Shown here: positions 16,097 to 23,920 of the stretch, in pieces
How the letters are laid out: the number at the start of each line of letters is the position of its first letter
Numbering within the stretch: position 1 is the first letter of the stretch
NCBI GenBank assembly: GCA_910589105.1
Contig: CAJUST010000002.1
Coordinates: forward strand, 82,087 to 129,579
Length of the DNA stretch: 47,493 bases
Direction of reading: 5' to 3'
DNA from: an uncultured Lachnospiraceae bacterium
Lineage (GTDB): Bacteria > Bacillota > Clostridia > Lachnospirales > Lachnospiraceae
The notes under the pieces: generated by a model
What the model saw: the letters and a program-made list of their open reading frames with translations, nothing else
Told to the model about the DNA's origin: nothing
The model's database searches: none
Translations under genes and position numbers: made by a program

Positions 16097-17371
16097 ATGG
16101 CTAGGGAAATGAAAGATAGTGGGATTCAGTGGATTGGGGAAATACCTTCAGATTGGAAGCTTAATAGGATTCAGTATTGTCTTTTAGAAATAAAAGAAAA
16201 AAATTTACCAATACAGACATCACAAGTGTTATCACTTGTGAAAGATAAAGGTGTTATGCTTTATGAAGACAAAGGGAATATTGGAAATAAGGCAAAAGAA
16301 AATATTACTGATTATAAACTGGCATATCCTAACACTCTTATTGTGAATAGCATGAATATACTAATAGGTTCTGTAGGAATTTCGAATTACTTCGGATGCG
16401 TTAGCCCTGTTTATTATGTTTTTAAAGAAACAGATAATGTAGAGTTGCGTTTTATCAACTATATTTTTAATACAAGAGAGCTTCAAACGGAATTAAGAAA
16501 ATATGCAAATGGTATTCTGGAAATTCGTTTGAGAGTTTCTGCTGATGACATATTTAAACGTAAAATTTCTTTACCATCAATTTATGAGCAGAAAAAAATT
16601 GCAAATTATCTTGATATAAAATGCAATGAAACTGATTCACTCGTATCAGATATTCAATCTCAGATTGATATATTAGAAGATTATAAAAAGTCTATTATTA
16701 CAGAAGCAGTAACAAAAGGATTACATCTTAATGTGGAAATGAAAGATAGTGGAATTGGAGGTATTGGGAAGGTGCCAAAAGATTGGAAAATAACTCGATT
16801 TAAATATGTTGGAATTATAAAATCAAATTTGGTGAATGTGAATTTATACCAAGAGTATCCACAAATATCACCTGATAATATAGCGAAAGATTCAGGTGTC
16901 TTATTAGGATATAATACAGTTGCCGAGGCTGGAGTGATTAGCGATAATCATTTGTTTTATAAAGGGCAGATATTATATTCCAAGATTCGTCCCAAGTTAA
17001 ACAAAGTAACAATAGCGCCTTTTGACGGACTATGTAGTGCAGACATGTATCCCATAGAAACTCAAGAATATACGAGATTTATTTTATACATGATGTTATC
17101 TCAGTATTTTTTAAACCAAGTTGCATTAGTGACAGAAGACAGAGTTAAAATGCCCAAAATAAACAAAGAAGAATTAGGTGAAATAAAGGTGGTATTTCCT
17201 ATTCGGAACATACAAAAAGAAATCGTGAAATATCTTGATCAGAAGTGTTTGGAAATAGATGCTGTTATTGAAGATAAAAAGAAACAATTAGAAGTTCTTG
17301 AACAATATAAAAAATCTTTTATTTACGAATATGTGACAGGGAAAAAGGAGGTTCCAAAAAACAATGTCTAA
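16097..17371 (+). CDS. hsdS: Type I restriction-modification system, specificity subunit
   Basis: A 424-residue protein with the usual two-fold design: target-recognition domain 1 (about 15-155), a conserved helix (QKKIANYLDIKCNETDSLVSD through LEDYKKSIITEAVTKGL), domain 2 (about 225-370) and a second helix (VKYLDQKCLEIDAVIEDKK through LEQYKKSFIYEYVTGKK). Each half begins with EMKDSGI..IG..P.DWK, encoded by an exact 18-bp direct repeat. AAGGAGG (16083-16089) is 7 bases before ATG 16097 and only 4 before ATG 16094, so I prefer the former. The recognised bipartite DNA sequence cannot be read from the protein. Confidence 0.93.
   Translation: MAREMKDSGIQWIGEIPSDWKLNRIQYCLLEIKEKNLPIQTSQVLSLVKDKGVMLYEDKGNIGNKAKENITDYKLAYPNTLIVNSMNILIGSVGISNYFGCVSPVYYVFKETDNVELRFINYIFNTRELQTELRKYANGILEIRLRVSADDIFKRKISLPSIYEQKKIANYLDIKCNETDSLVSDIQSQIDILEDYKKSIITEAVTKGLHLNVEMKDSGIGGIGKVPKDWKITRFKYVGIIKSNLVNVNLYQEYPQISPDNIAKDSGVLLGYNTVAEAGVISDNHLFYKGQILYSKIRPKLNKVTIAPFDGLCSADMYPIETQEYTRFILYMMLSQYFLNQVALVTEDRVKMPKINKEELGEIKVVFPIRNIQKEIVKYLDQKCLEIDAVIEDKKKQLEVLEQYKKSFIYEYVTGKKEVPKNNV
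16105..16752 (+). repeat. 18-bp direct repeat inside hsdS, 630 bp apart
   Basis: The 18-mer GGAAATGAAAGATAGTGG occurs at 16105-16122 and 16735-16752. The distance is exactly 210 codons and each copy introduces one recognition domain. Exchange between such repeats could swap or duplicate target-recognition domains in frame. Confidence 0.9.
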
Positions 17372-17495
17372 AGATTTCAATGTAATTCACTACATACAAT
17401 CTCAGATTGAAAAAATTTATAGTGATAAAAATTATCAGAATTGTGATTGGAATTTTATATATAGTACAGAAGAAGATAATGTATGTGTTTTATAA
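17364..17495 (+). CDS. Small ORF or gene remnant between hsdS and hsdR
   Basis: A 43-residue reading frame starting at ATG 17364, overlapping the end of hsdS by 8 bases, with AAAGGAGG 12 bases upstream. The product begins MSKDFNVIHYIQSQIEKIYS and contains NCDWNFIYSTEED. I recognise no family. It looks like the front end of a longer protein whose remainder has been lost, since genes of extra function often lie between hsdS and hsdR. The 226 bases after it are AT-rich with no continuation that I can find. Confidence 0.4.
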   Translation: MSKDFNVIHYIQSQIEKIYSDKNYQNCDWNFIYSTEEDNVCVL

Positions 17496-17650
17496 TTGAT
17501 TAAGATTTTGAAAAAACATTGAAAATAATAAATTAATACGCTATAGACTGTGTACCACGAAAAGATGATTAGAGTATCACTTTATGTGGTTTATAATTAG
17601 TGGATAATGTGTATTTAATTATGAATGGAAATATGCTGTTATAAGCGTTA

Positions 17651-17681
17651 TTGAAAAAATGTCATTAAAATAATATATAAT
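17651..17681 (+). promoter_or_regulatory. Possible hsdR promoter
   Basis: TTGAAA (17651-17656) is followed by overlapping -10 candidates TATATA (17674-17679, spacer 17) and TATAAT (17676-17681, spacer 19). It would let hsdR be expressed separately from hsdMS, which could keep methylation ahead of cutting. Confidence 0.45.
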
Positions 17682-17721
17682 CGTATGTCGTGTTGATTTA
17701 CAAAAGGAGAGGAACGAAACG

Positions 17722-20697
17722 GTGAATAACATATTATCTGAAAAAGAATATCAGCATTATATAATGAATGAACTAAAAAATAAGAATGGTTATATGATTC
17801 GTGATACAAAGAGTTTTGAAAGGCGCTTTGCTATGGATAAAGAATTATTATTCCAGTTCTTGAATGAGACACAGCCAGACGAAATGGAGTATTTGCGTAA
17901 AATATATAAAGCAAATTTAGAAGAAACGATTGTAAATTTTATCAATACAGAAACAACAAAAGATAGAGGAAGTCTTCTTAATGTGTTAAAGCATGGAATT
18001 GAAATATCAGGAAAAAAACTTGTTTTTTTATATGGAAAACCTTCAACTTCTTATAATACTGCTTTGAACAAAAAGTATAATCAAAATATCTTTTCTGTTA
18101 TGGAAGAAGTGTGGGCAAGCGATAAAGAAAGAATTGATTTGGTAATCTTTTTAAATGGTCTTGCTATTATGTCATTTGAACTAAAATGCAATCCGGCAGG
18201 ACAAAGTTATCAAGATGCAATTTATCAATATAGAACTGAACGAAATCCAAAAACAAGGTTATTCCTTTTTAAAGCAGGATGTCTTGTAAATTTTGCTATG
18301 GACTTAGAAGAAGTGTATATGGCAACACGTCTTTCTGGCGGTTCTACATATTTTTTGCCATTTAACATGGGCAATGGAGAAGGGGTATATGCAGGAAAAG
18401 GAAATCCTATTTATGAAGATAAATACAGTGTATCTTATATGTGGGAAGATATTCTAAAGAAAGAAACAGTGATACAGCTTATTACTAATTTCATGTTTAT
18501 TGAGCAGATAGAGAAAAAAGATGAAGAAACAGGGAAAATTAGCAGAAGTGAAAATGTGATTTTTCCAAGATACCATCAGCTTGATGTAATAAGGCAAGTC
18601 TTATCAGATCTTACTGTTAATCGTACATCACAGAATTATTTAATACAACACTCGGCTGGGTCTGGAAAAACAAATTCTATTGCATGGCTTGCTCATAGAT
18701 TAGTTTCTTTACATGATGAAGATGACAAAATTATTTTTGATAATATTGTTGTTGTAACAGATAGGGTTGTTGTAGACAGACAGCTTCAAGCCGCTATTGT
18801 AGGATTGGAGCATAAAAGTGGAATGATTCGTGTAATGAATGAAAAATGCAATTCTACAGATTTGGCAAAGGCTCTGACTGGAAATACTAAGATAATTGCA
18901 ACCACAATACAAAAATTCCCTTATATCATTGAGAGCGTATCCGGACTGGAGAAAAAGCGTTTTGCAGTAATTATAGATGAAGCGCATTCCTCGACGGCGG
19001 GAAAAGATATGGAAGCCATTAGGCAGGCTCTAGGCTCTGATGAATCAGATAATGCAGATATGGAAGATGTGATTGTGGCGCAGGTAAAGAAATCAGGTAA
19101 AAGACCCAATGTTTCTATGTTTGCTTTTACAGCAACACCTAAACCGACAACGCTTGAGCTATTTGGAAAGTTGAATATAAAAGGTCAAAAAGAAGCTTTC
19201 CATATCTATTCCATGAAGCAGGCGATAGAAGAAGAATTTATTCTTGATGTTTTACAGAACTTTACGCCATATAAGACATTTTACAAAATCAATAAAGAGA
19301 TTGCTGAAGATCCTTCAGTAAAAACAAATGAAGCTAAAAAGCAGATTGCCCGTTTTGTAAAACTGCACGAAACAAATATTGCTCAAAGAGTTGAAATTAT
19401 TGTGGAGCATTTTAAAAATAATGTAATGATGGAGCTTGGAGGCGCTGCAAAAGCTATGGTAATTACAGATTCCAGAGAAAGCGCAGTAAAATATCGACAG
19501 GCATTTGAAGATTATGTGAAAAGAAAAGGTTATACAGGTATTCATGCGTTGGTTGCTTTTTCTGGTAAAGTAAAGCTAAAAGACGATGAAACAGAGTATA
19601 CAGAAGCCAGTATGAATGGATTTGCAGAGAATAAACTTCCTGAGAAATTTGACACAGATGAATATCAAGTGCTTCTTGTTGCAAATAAATATCAAACAGG
19701 ATTTGATCAGTCAAAACTTGCTGCTATGTATGTGCTAAAAAAATTAAAAGGAGTAAACGCTGTTCAGACATTTTCCAGATTAAACAGGATCTATCCGCCT
19801 TATAATAAAAAGACATTCATATTAGATTTTGTGAATGAGTTTGAAGACATTAAAAAGGCATTTGCTCCATATTACACAACAACCTTGCTATCAAACTCGA
19901 TTACGCCAACAGCTATTTATGACTTAGAAGCAAAGATAGATGCTTATGCAATAATAGATCCAAGTGACATCGACCTTGCTAATATTCTTTTATGTAAAAA
20001 TAAGAAAGATAGAAATTCAAAAGAAACTGTAAAACTGACTTTTTATTTTAAGAAGTGTAAAAAGAATGTTGAAAAGATGTCATTGGAAGATCAGCTTAAA
20101 TTTGCGCAATTAGTTCGAAGCTTCATAAGATTTTATGAATTTTTGTTGCAAGTATCTTGTTTTGAGGATACAGAGCTGCATAAAAAATATCATTTTATTG
20201 TAGGGCTGAACGCTTACTTAGATGTTAAGCGTTCTGGGGGTGGATATAATCTTGATGGAAAAATTCAAGCTTCTGATTTTGTACAGAAAAAAGGAAAAGA
20301 AATTAAAGGAAAAAAAGTTACAAGTGATCCTATTTTAAAATTACCAACAGCAGAGGCATTTGGTCTTACGGAGGATAAGATTCAAAAACTATCTGAAATT
20401 ATTGTTGAGATTAACAACAAGACTGGAAGATTTTATGATAGCGATGTAGCTGTAAAAGCTATGCTCCAGATTAAAGATATTCTTATGAAATCAGAGAAAC
20501 TGAAAAATAGCGCAAAGAATAACAGCGAAGAAAATTTTGAATTTTCTTATTATGATGATATTGATGATGCATTGATAGAGGGATTAGAACAAAATAAGGA
20601 CTTCTTCTCTTTGCTTTTGAAGAATCCAGAAATAAAAAAAGAAGTATTAGGAATCTTTTCATCTGAAATTTATCAAATATTAAGAGCTGCAAAGTAA
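17722..20697 (+). CDS. hsdR: Type I restriction-modification system, restriction subunit
   Basis: A 991-residue motor nuclease. The N-terminal nuclease part contains a PD-(D/E)XK-like block (RIDLVIFLNGLAIMSFELKC). The SF2 translocase follows with Walker A AGSGKT (312-317), DEAH at 419-422 and SAT-like AFTATPKP. The later helicase motifs include VANKYQTGFDQ and QTFSRLNRIYP. It translocates DNA past the HsdMS complex and cleaves it at a distance. The start is GTG with AAGGAGAGG upstream; I see no better ATG. The gene appears complete, so the system may be active. Composition is AT-rich like hsdM. Confidence 0.95.
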   Translation: MNNILSEKEYQHYIMNELKNKNGYMIRDTKSFERRFAMDKELLFQFLNETQPDEMEYLRKIYKANLEETIVNFINTETTKDRGSLLNVLKHGIEISGKKLVFLYGKPSTSYNTALNKKYNQNIFSVMEEVWASDKERIDLVIFLNGLAIMSFELKCNPAGQSYQDAIYQYRTERNPKTRLFLFKAGCLVNFAMDLEEVYMATRLSGGSTYFLPFNMGNGEGVYAGKGNPIYEDKYSVSYMWEDILKKETVIQLITNFMFIEQIEKKDEETGKISRSENVIFPRYHQLDVIRQVLSDLTVNRTSQNYLIQHSAGSGKTNSIAWLAHRLVSLHDEDDKIIFDNIVVVTDRVVVDRQLQAAIVGLEHKSGMIRVMNEKCNSTDLAKALTGNTKIIATTIQKFPYIIESVSGLEKKRFAVIIDEAHSSTAGKDMEAIRQALGSDESDNADMEDVIVAQVKKSGKRPNVSMFAFTATPKPTTLELFGKLNIKGQKEAFHIYSMKQAIEEEFILDVLQNFTPYKTFYKINKEIAEDPSVKTNEAKKQIARFVKLHETNIAQRVEIIVEHFKNNVMMELGGAAKAMVITDSRESAVKYRQAFEDYVKRKGYTGIHALVAFSGKVKLKDDETEYTEASMNGFAENKLPEKFDTDEYQVLLVANKYQTGFDQSKLAAMYVLKKLKGVNAVQTFSRLNRIYPPYNKKTFILDFVNEFEDIKKAFAPYYTTTLLSNSITPTAIYDLEAKIDAYAIIDPSDIDLANILLCKNKKDRNSKETVKLTFYFKKCKKNVEKMSLEDQLKFAQLVRSFIRFYEFLLQVSCFEDTELHKKYHFIVGLNAYLDVKRSGGGYNLDGKIQASDFVQKKGKEIKGKKVTSDPILKLPTAEAFGLTEDKIQKLSEIIVEINNKTGRFYDSDVAVKAMLQIKDILMKSEKLKNSAKNNSEENFEFSYYDDIDDALIEGLEQNKDFFSLLLKNPEIKKEVLGIFSSEIYQILRAAK

Positions 20698-20708
20698 AAA
20701 AGGAGGGG

Positions 20709-20818
20709 GCAATAACTACTGCCAAAAGAATGTTGGCAGATGGAATGTTGACGCTTAAAAAATTGAGGAGTATGCAGGACTTTCACTTGACGAAGTGAAA
20801 AAATTGAATGCAAAATGA
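20709..20818 (+). pseudogene. Broken C-terminal tail of a Rpn/PD-(D/E)XK-type protein
   Basis: Reading from 20709 gives AITTAKRMLADGMLTLKK. After a one-base shift in the A-run near 20756-20762 the frame continues IEEYAGLSLDEVKKLNAK and stops at 20816-20818. The joined tail AKRMLADG...L.KIEEYAGLSLDEVKKL is familiar from the C-termini of Rpn-family nuclease/transposase-like proteins in gut Firmicutes. Everything upstream of it has been replaced by hsdR, and the frame is broken, so this is a remnant rather than a gene. It marks the right edge of the restriction island. Confidence 0.55.
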
Positions 20819-20837
20819 ACAGCCTAAATGGGACGGC

Positions 20838-20877
20838 AGACTGGGAATGTAAAAACAGGTTCCCAATCTTATTTTTT
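20838..20877 (+). terminator. Terminator right of the restriction island
   Basis: AGACTGGGAA pairs with TTCCCAATCT (one mismatch) and is followed by TATTTTTTG. It ends transcription from the hsd/remnant side before the ABC-transporter promoter. Confidence 0.6.
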
Positions 20878-20915
20878 GTAAAGTAAATTATTTTAGAGTA
20901 TAGTAAAAACTAACC

Positions 20916-20929
20916 TTACAAAACTGTAA
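20916..20929. promoter_or_regulatory. BceR-type operator
   Basis: TTACA-AAAC-TGTAA exactly fits the published BceR-like binding pattern TNACA-N4-TGTAA. It ends 10 bases before the position of the -35 region of the transporter promoter, a suitable place for an activator. The only BceR-like regulator in the window is encoded at 9323. Confidence 0.7.
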
Positions 20930-20939
20930 TCCAAATGTC

Positions 20940-20968
20940 AGGATTTTTGCCAAAAAATCCTCTATAAT
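20940..20968 (+). promoter_or_regulatory. Activator-dependent promoter of the bceAB-like operon
   Basis: A perfect -10 TATAAT (20963-20968) has only AGGATT at the -35 position with a 17-base spacer. The spacer holds a small inverted repeat GGATTTTT/AAAAATCC. A weak -35 with an upstream operator is typical for response-regulator-controlled genes. Confidence 0.6.
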
Positions 20969-20991
20969 GCCATTCATAGGAGGGAACAGCC

Positions 20992-21753
20992 ATGAATGAA
21001 AAAAAAGTAGTGGAAATTAGAAACTTGACAAAAAACTATGGATCAGGAGGGTTTTTGACTGCGGTGTTAAAAGGCGTCAATCTGGAAATTTACAAAAACG
21101 ATTTTATAGCGGTGATGGGACCAAGCGGGTCTGGCAAAACAACATTGCTTAATATCCTTTCCACCATTGACAAGCCGACGCAGGGAATCGTTCAGTTGGA
21201 CGGAAAAGACGTTACAAAATTGACGAACAAAGAATTATCCAAACTCAGGCGGGATAAAATTGGTTTCGTGTTTCAGGATTACAATCTTTTAGACACGATG
21301 ACCCTTCAGGATAATATTGCGCTTCCATTGTCGTTAAACGGCGCGTCCAGCAGGGTGTGCATGGAAAAAACAATGGAACTAAGCCGTATGTTTGGCTTAA
21401 AAGATCATATTACAAAATATCCCTACCAGCTTTCCGGCGGACAAAAACAGCGAGGGGCGGCGTGCCGCGCATTAATTACGGAACCGGAAATTATTTTTGC
21501 AGACGAGCCGACGGGCGCTTTGGACTCCCGTTCCAGTAAAGAATTGTTAGAGTGTTTTAAAACAGTCAACGACAGCGGCAGGGCGGCGATTCTAATGGTG
21601 ACGCATGATGCATACAGCGCATCATATGCGAAAGACGTTTACATTTTAAATGACGGGCAGATTCAATGCAGGTTAAGCCGCGGCGAGAGCCGGAAAGAAT
21701 TTTACGACCGGATTATAGATATGCAGGCGGCCATGGGAGGTGATTTTGCATGA
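20992..21753 (+). CDS. ABC transporter ATPase, BceA-like
   Basis: A 253-residue ATP-binding subunit of the MacB/BceA type. Walker A is GPSGSGKTT (43-51), the Q-loop is in VFQDYNLL, the signature is LSGGQ (147-151) and Walker B is IIFADEP (167-173) before TGALD. The ribosome-binding site is AGGAGGG. It overlaps the permease gene by 4 bases. With the permease it would form a BceAB module that removes or shields cell-wall-active peptides such as bacitracin-like or lantibiotic compounds and signals to a BceS kinase. The drug specificity cannot be inferred. Confidence 0.9.
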   Translation: MNEKKVVEIRNLTKNYGSGGFLTAVLKGVNLEIYKNDFIAVMGPSGSGKTTLLNILSTIDKPTQGIVQLDGKDVTKLTNKELSKLRRDKIGFVFQDYNLLDTMTLQDNIALPLSLNGASSRVCMEKTMELSRMFGLKDHITKYPYQLSGGQKQRGAACRALITEPEIIFADEPTGALDSRSSKELLECFKTVNDSGRAAILMVTHDAYSASYAKDVYILNDGQIQCRLSRGESRKEFYDRIIDMQAAMGGDFA

Positions 21754-23627
21754 GCATGATACAGCTTGCAATGCAGAATTTTAAAAGCAATTTAAGGAAT
21801 TATCTTGCCGTCGTGTTGTCAATGGCATTTACGATTTTGGCATTTGTCAATTTCCAGAATATTATATACTCCAATTTATTTGAAGGATTGGGCGGAAAAA
21901 ATGCAGAGTACATCGATATTTTAGTTCAGATTATTTCAATTGTTTTAATTTGCTTTATGTTTTGTTTTCTCTGGTACGCGACCAATGTGTTTTTAACGAA
22001 ACAAAAAAAAGAAATCGGGATCTATATTTTTATGGGTTTGACGAATCAGCAAATTGGAAAACTGTATTTCATCGAAACCGTAATGACCGGAATTTTTGCA
22101 TGGATTTTAGGAATCTCGTCCGGTATGCTGACGACGCAGTTATTTCAAATGATACTCTTGGCAATTTCAGATATTACAGTAGAAATCGCCTTTCAGTTCC
22201 ATATAGAGCCCCTAATCCTTCCAAGCATCGTATATTTACTGTTTTATCTGATTTTTTCCATCAAAGGATATGTGGAAATCGTAAGGAGCAGCGTGCTTGA
22301 ACTGGTGTCAGCAACAAGGCAGAATGAATACGTCCGTCAAAATCCGGTCGTTTTAACAGTAAAAACCATTCTCGGTCTTATCATTCTTTTTTCCGGCTAT
22401 TTCCTTGCCATAAAAGAAGGCGGGCAGGAAGTAATGGGAAATGTGCTTGCAGCCGTCGCGCTTGTCATTTTAGGCGTATACCTTTTATTTGGCGGGTTTT
22501 TGCCCATGCTGTTTCAGAAATTAGCAAAAAGAAAGACATTTTTATATCAAAAAGAGCGGACGCTTTGGGTAAATAATGTTATTTTCCGCATGAAAAAAAA
22601 TTACCGCGCTTATGCAATGACCTGTGTGCTTATGCTATGTTCCGTGACTGCGCTTGCGACAGGATTTGCCATGAAATACCGTTATGAAGCAATGACGCAT
22701 TTCCGGACGACTTACACTTACCAGATTATTGGAAGCCAAAGCGGACTTTCTGACATGATCCGCCCATTAATTGAAAAAAACAATCAAATCGAATATGAAA
22801 CCGAAATAACCGTGCTGCATATTGACGATTCAGCATGGAAGACCGAGACGCATACATCAGATTATGCCGTAGTTTCTTATTCACAGATGAAACAGCTTGC
22901 GAAAGCGGCAGGGCTGGAATTTACATTAAAAAATCCAAAACAAGATGAAATTATAAAAATTTCACGTCTCTATCTATTGTCACTGCTGACAAACCGGTCA
23001 GACGTCATTTGTACAATTCACGGAAAAACGTATCAGCAGATCCAAGAGACAACAGTGCCATATCTGGGCTATCTTCAGGAAATGATGAGCCTGTATCTGG
23101 TCAATGATAAAGAATATAAGCGTCTTTTGCCGCTTGGGGAAGAACTGTATCTGTACAACTATAAAATTCAGGATCTTTCCAATTTTGCCGCGGCAAACGA
23201 TGCTTTGGATTCACTTTCCCCAGAAATGGGAGTAATAAAAACAGACCCAAACAGCAGTGATATTGAGTGGGTGAAGGTTTTGTATACAATGTGCATTTTC
23301 ATGTTTCTGGTGTTTATCTTAGCAAGCGGAAGCATACTGTTTATGAAACTGTACAACGATTCCTTTGAGGAAAAAGAGCGGATGCAGACACTCCGAAAAA
23401 TTGGCATATCTGGAAAGATCTTAAAAAAGTCAGTTTCCAATGAACTGAAAGCCGCATATGGATTACCGTTTCTTGTGATGGCAGTTTCCGCTTATTTTTC
23501 CGTTCACGCCTTGGAAAAAATGATGTATGCAGACTTGCGTCTCATATACTTTGCCAGTATAGCCGTCGTTTTTGCCGTCTTTTTCTGCTTCTACCGCTTA
23601 TCGGCTATGGCAGCCGCAAAAGAGTGA
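21750..23627 (+). CDS. ABC transporter permease, BceB-like (FtsX family)
   Basis: A 625-residue permease with about ten membrane helices and the layout of BceB: a first FtsX-type core (QKKEIGIYIFMGLTNQQIGK, around residues 85-105), several helices, a large outside domain of about 200 residues (roughly 310-510) between helices 7 and 8, then a second core (KERMQTLRKIGISGKILKK). That extracellular domain is the peptide-sensing part in known Bce systems. ATG 21750 overlaps the ATPase stop codon. No kinase or regulator gene follows, although these modules usually carry one; see the pair at 9323-10967. Confidence 0.9.
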   Translation: MSMIQLAMQNFKSNLRNYLAVVLSMAFTILAFVNFQNIIYSNLFEGLGGKNAEYIDILVQIISIVLICFMFCFLWYATNVFLTKQKKEIGIYIFMGLTNQQIGKLYFIETVMTGIFAWILGISSGMLTTQLFQMILLAISDITVEIAFQFHIEPLILPSIVYLLFYLIFSIKGYVEIVRSSVLELVSATRQNEYVRQNPVVLTVKTILGLIILFSGYFLAIKEGGQEVMGNVLAAVALVILGVYLLFGGFLPMLFQKLAKRKTFLYQKERTLWVNNVIFRMKKNYRAYAMTCVLMLCSVTALATGFAMKYRYEAMTHFRTTYTYQIIGSQSGLSDMIRPLIEKNNQIEYETEITVLHIDDSAWKTETHTSDYAVVSYSQMKQLAKAAGLEFTLKNPKQDEIIKISRLYLLSLLTNRSDVICTIHGKTYQQIQETTVPYLGYLQEMMSLYLVNDKEYKRLLPLGEELYLYNYKIQDLSNFAAANDALDSLSPEMGVIKTDPNSSDIEWVKVLYTMCIFMFLVFILASGSILFMKLYNDSFEEKERMQTLRKIGISGKILKKSVSNELKAAYGLPFLVMAVSAYFSVHALEKMMYADLRLIYFASIAVVFAVFFCFYRLSAMAAAKE

Positions 23628-23636
23628 CATAGACTT

Positions 23637-23701
23637 ATGGAAGCGTAAAGAAAAGTTTATAGAGATGTAGATTAATGGGAGCGTAAAGATAAGTTCATAG
23701 A
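23637..23701 (+). repeat. Two 27-bp direct repeats after the permease gene
   Basis: ATGGAAGCGTAAAG... at 23637-23663 recurs at 23675-23701 with 24 of 27 bases identical, 38 bases start to start. The copies begin 9 bases after the permease stop. They are not inverted, hold no long reading frame and are followed by a tiny ORF with a strong ribosome-binding site. Confidence 0.75.
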
Positions 23702-23717
23702 AAAGGAGCAAAATTAA

Positions 23718-23768
23718 ATGTCTCAAACAGTTGAAAGCTTTCAGAAATTTTTTTGGAATTTGTACTAA
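23718..23768 (+). CDS. Possible 16-residue peptide gene
   Basis: ATG 23718 follows AAAGGAG (spacing about 9) and encodes MSQTVESFQKFFWNLY before TAA. It is downstream of the BceAB-like operon on the same strand. It may be a real small peptide, a translated leader, or the surviving front of a lost gene. I recognise no family, and short ORFs with good ribosome-binding sites do occur by chance. Confidence 0.3.
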   Translation: MSQTVESFQKFFWNLY

Positions 23769-23796
23769 GTAAGGAATCCAGACAGAAAAGAAAAAG

Positions 23797-23847
23797 CAGG
23801 GGAAGCAAAAAGAGGATATAAATGCCGCCGTCATCTCGCTTCCCCTG
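23797..23847 (-). terminator. Terminator of the amidase gene
   Basis: A 10-bp stem CAGGGGAAGC / GCTTCCCCTG encloses a 31-base loop. On the minus strand it is followed by TTTTTCTTTTC. It lies 74 bases past the amidase stop codon and could also stop the plus-strand transporter transcript. Confidence 0.65.
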
Positions 23848-23920
23848 AATTATATTTAACAAGAAGTGAAAAAATACATAACATTGTCAGCAAAGCATCC
23901 CATCTGTACGCCAGATTGCT

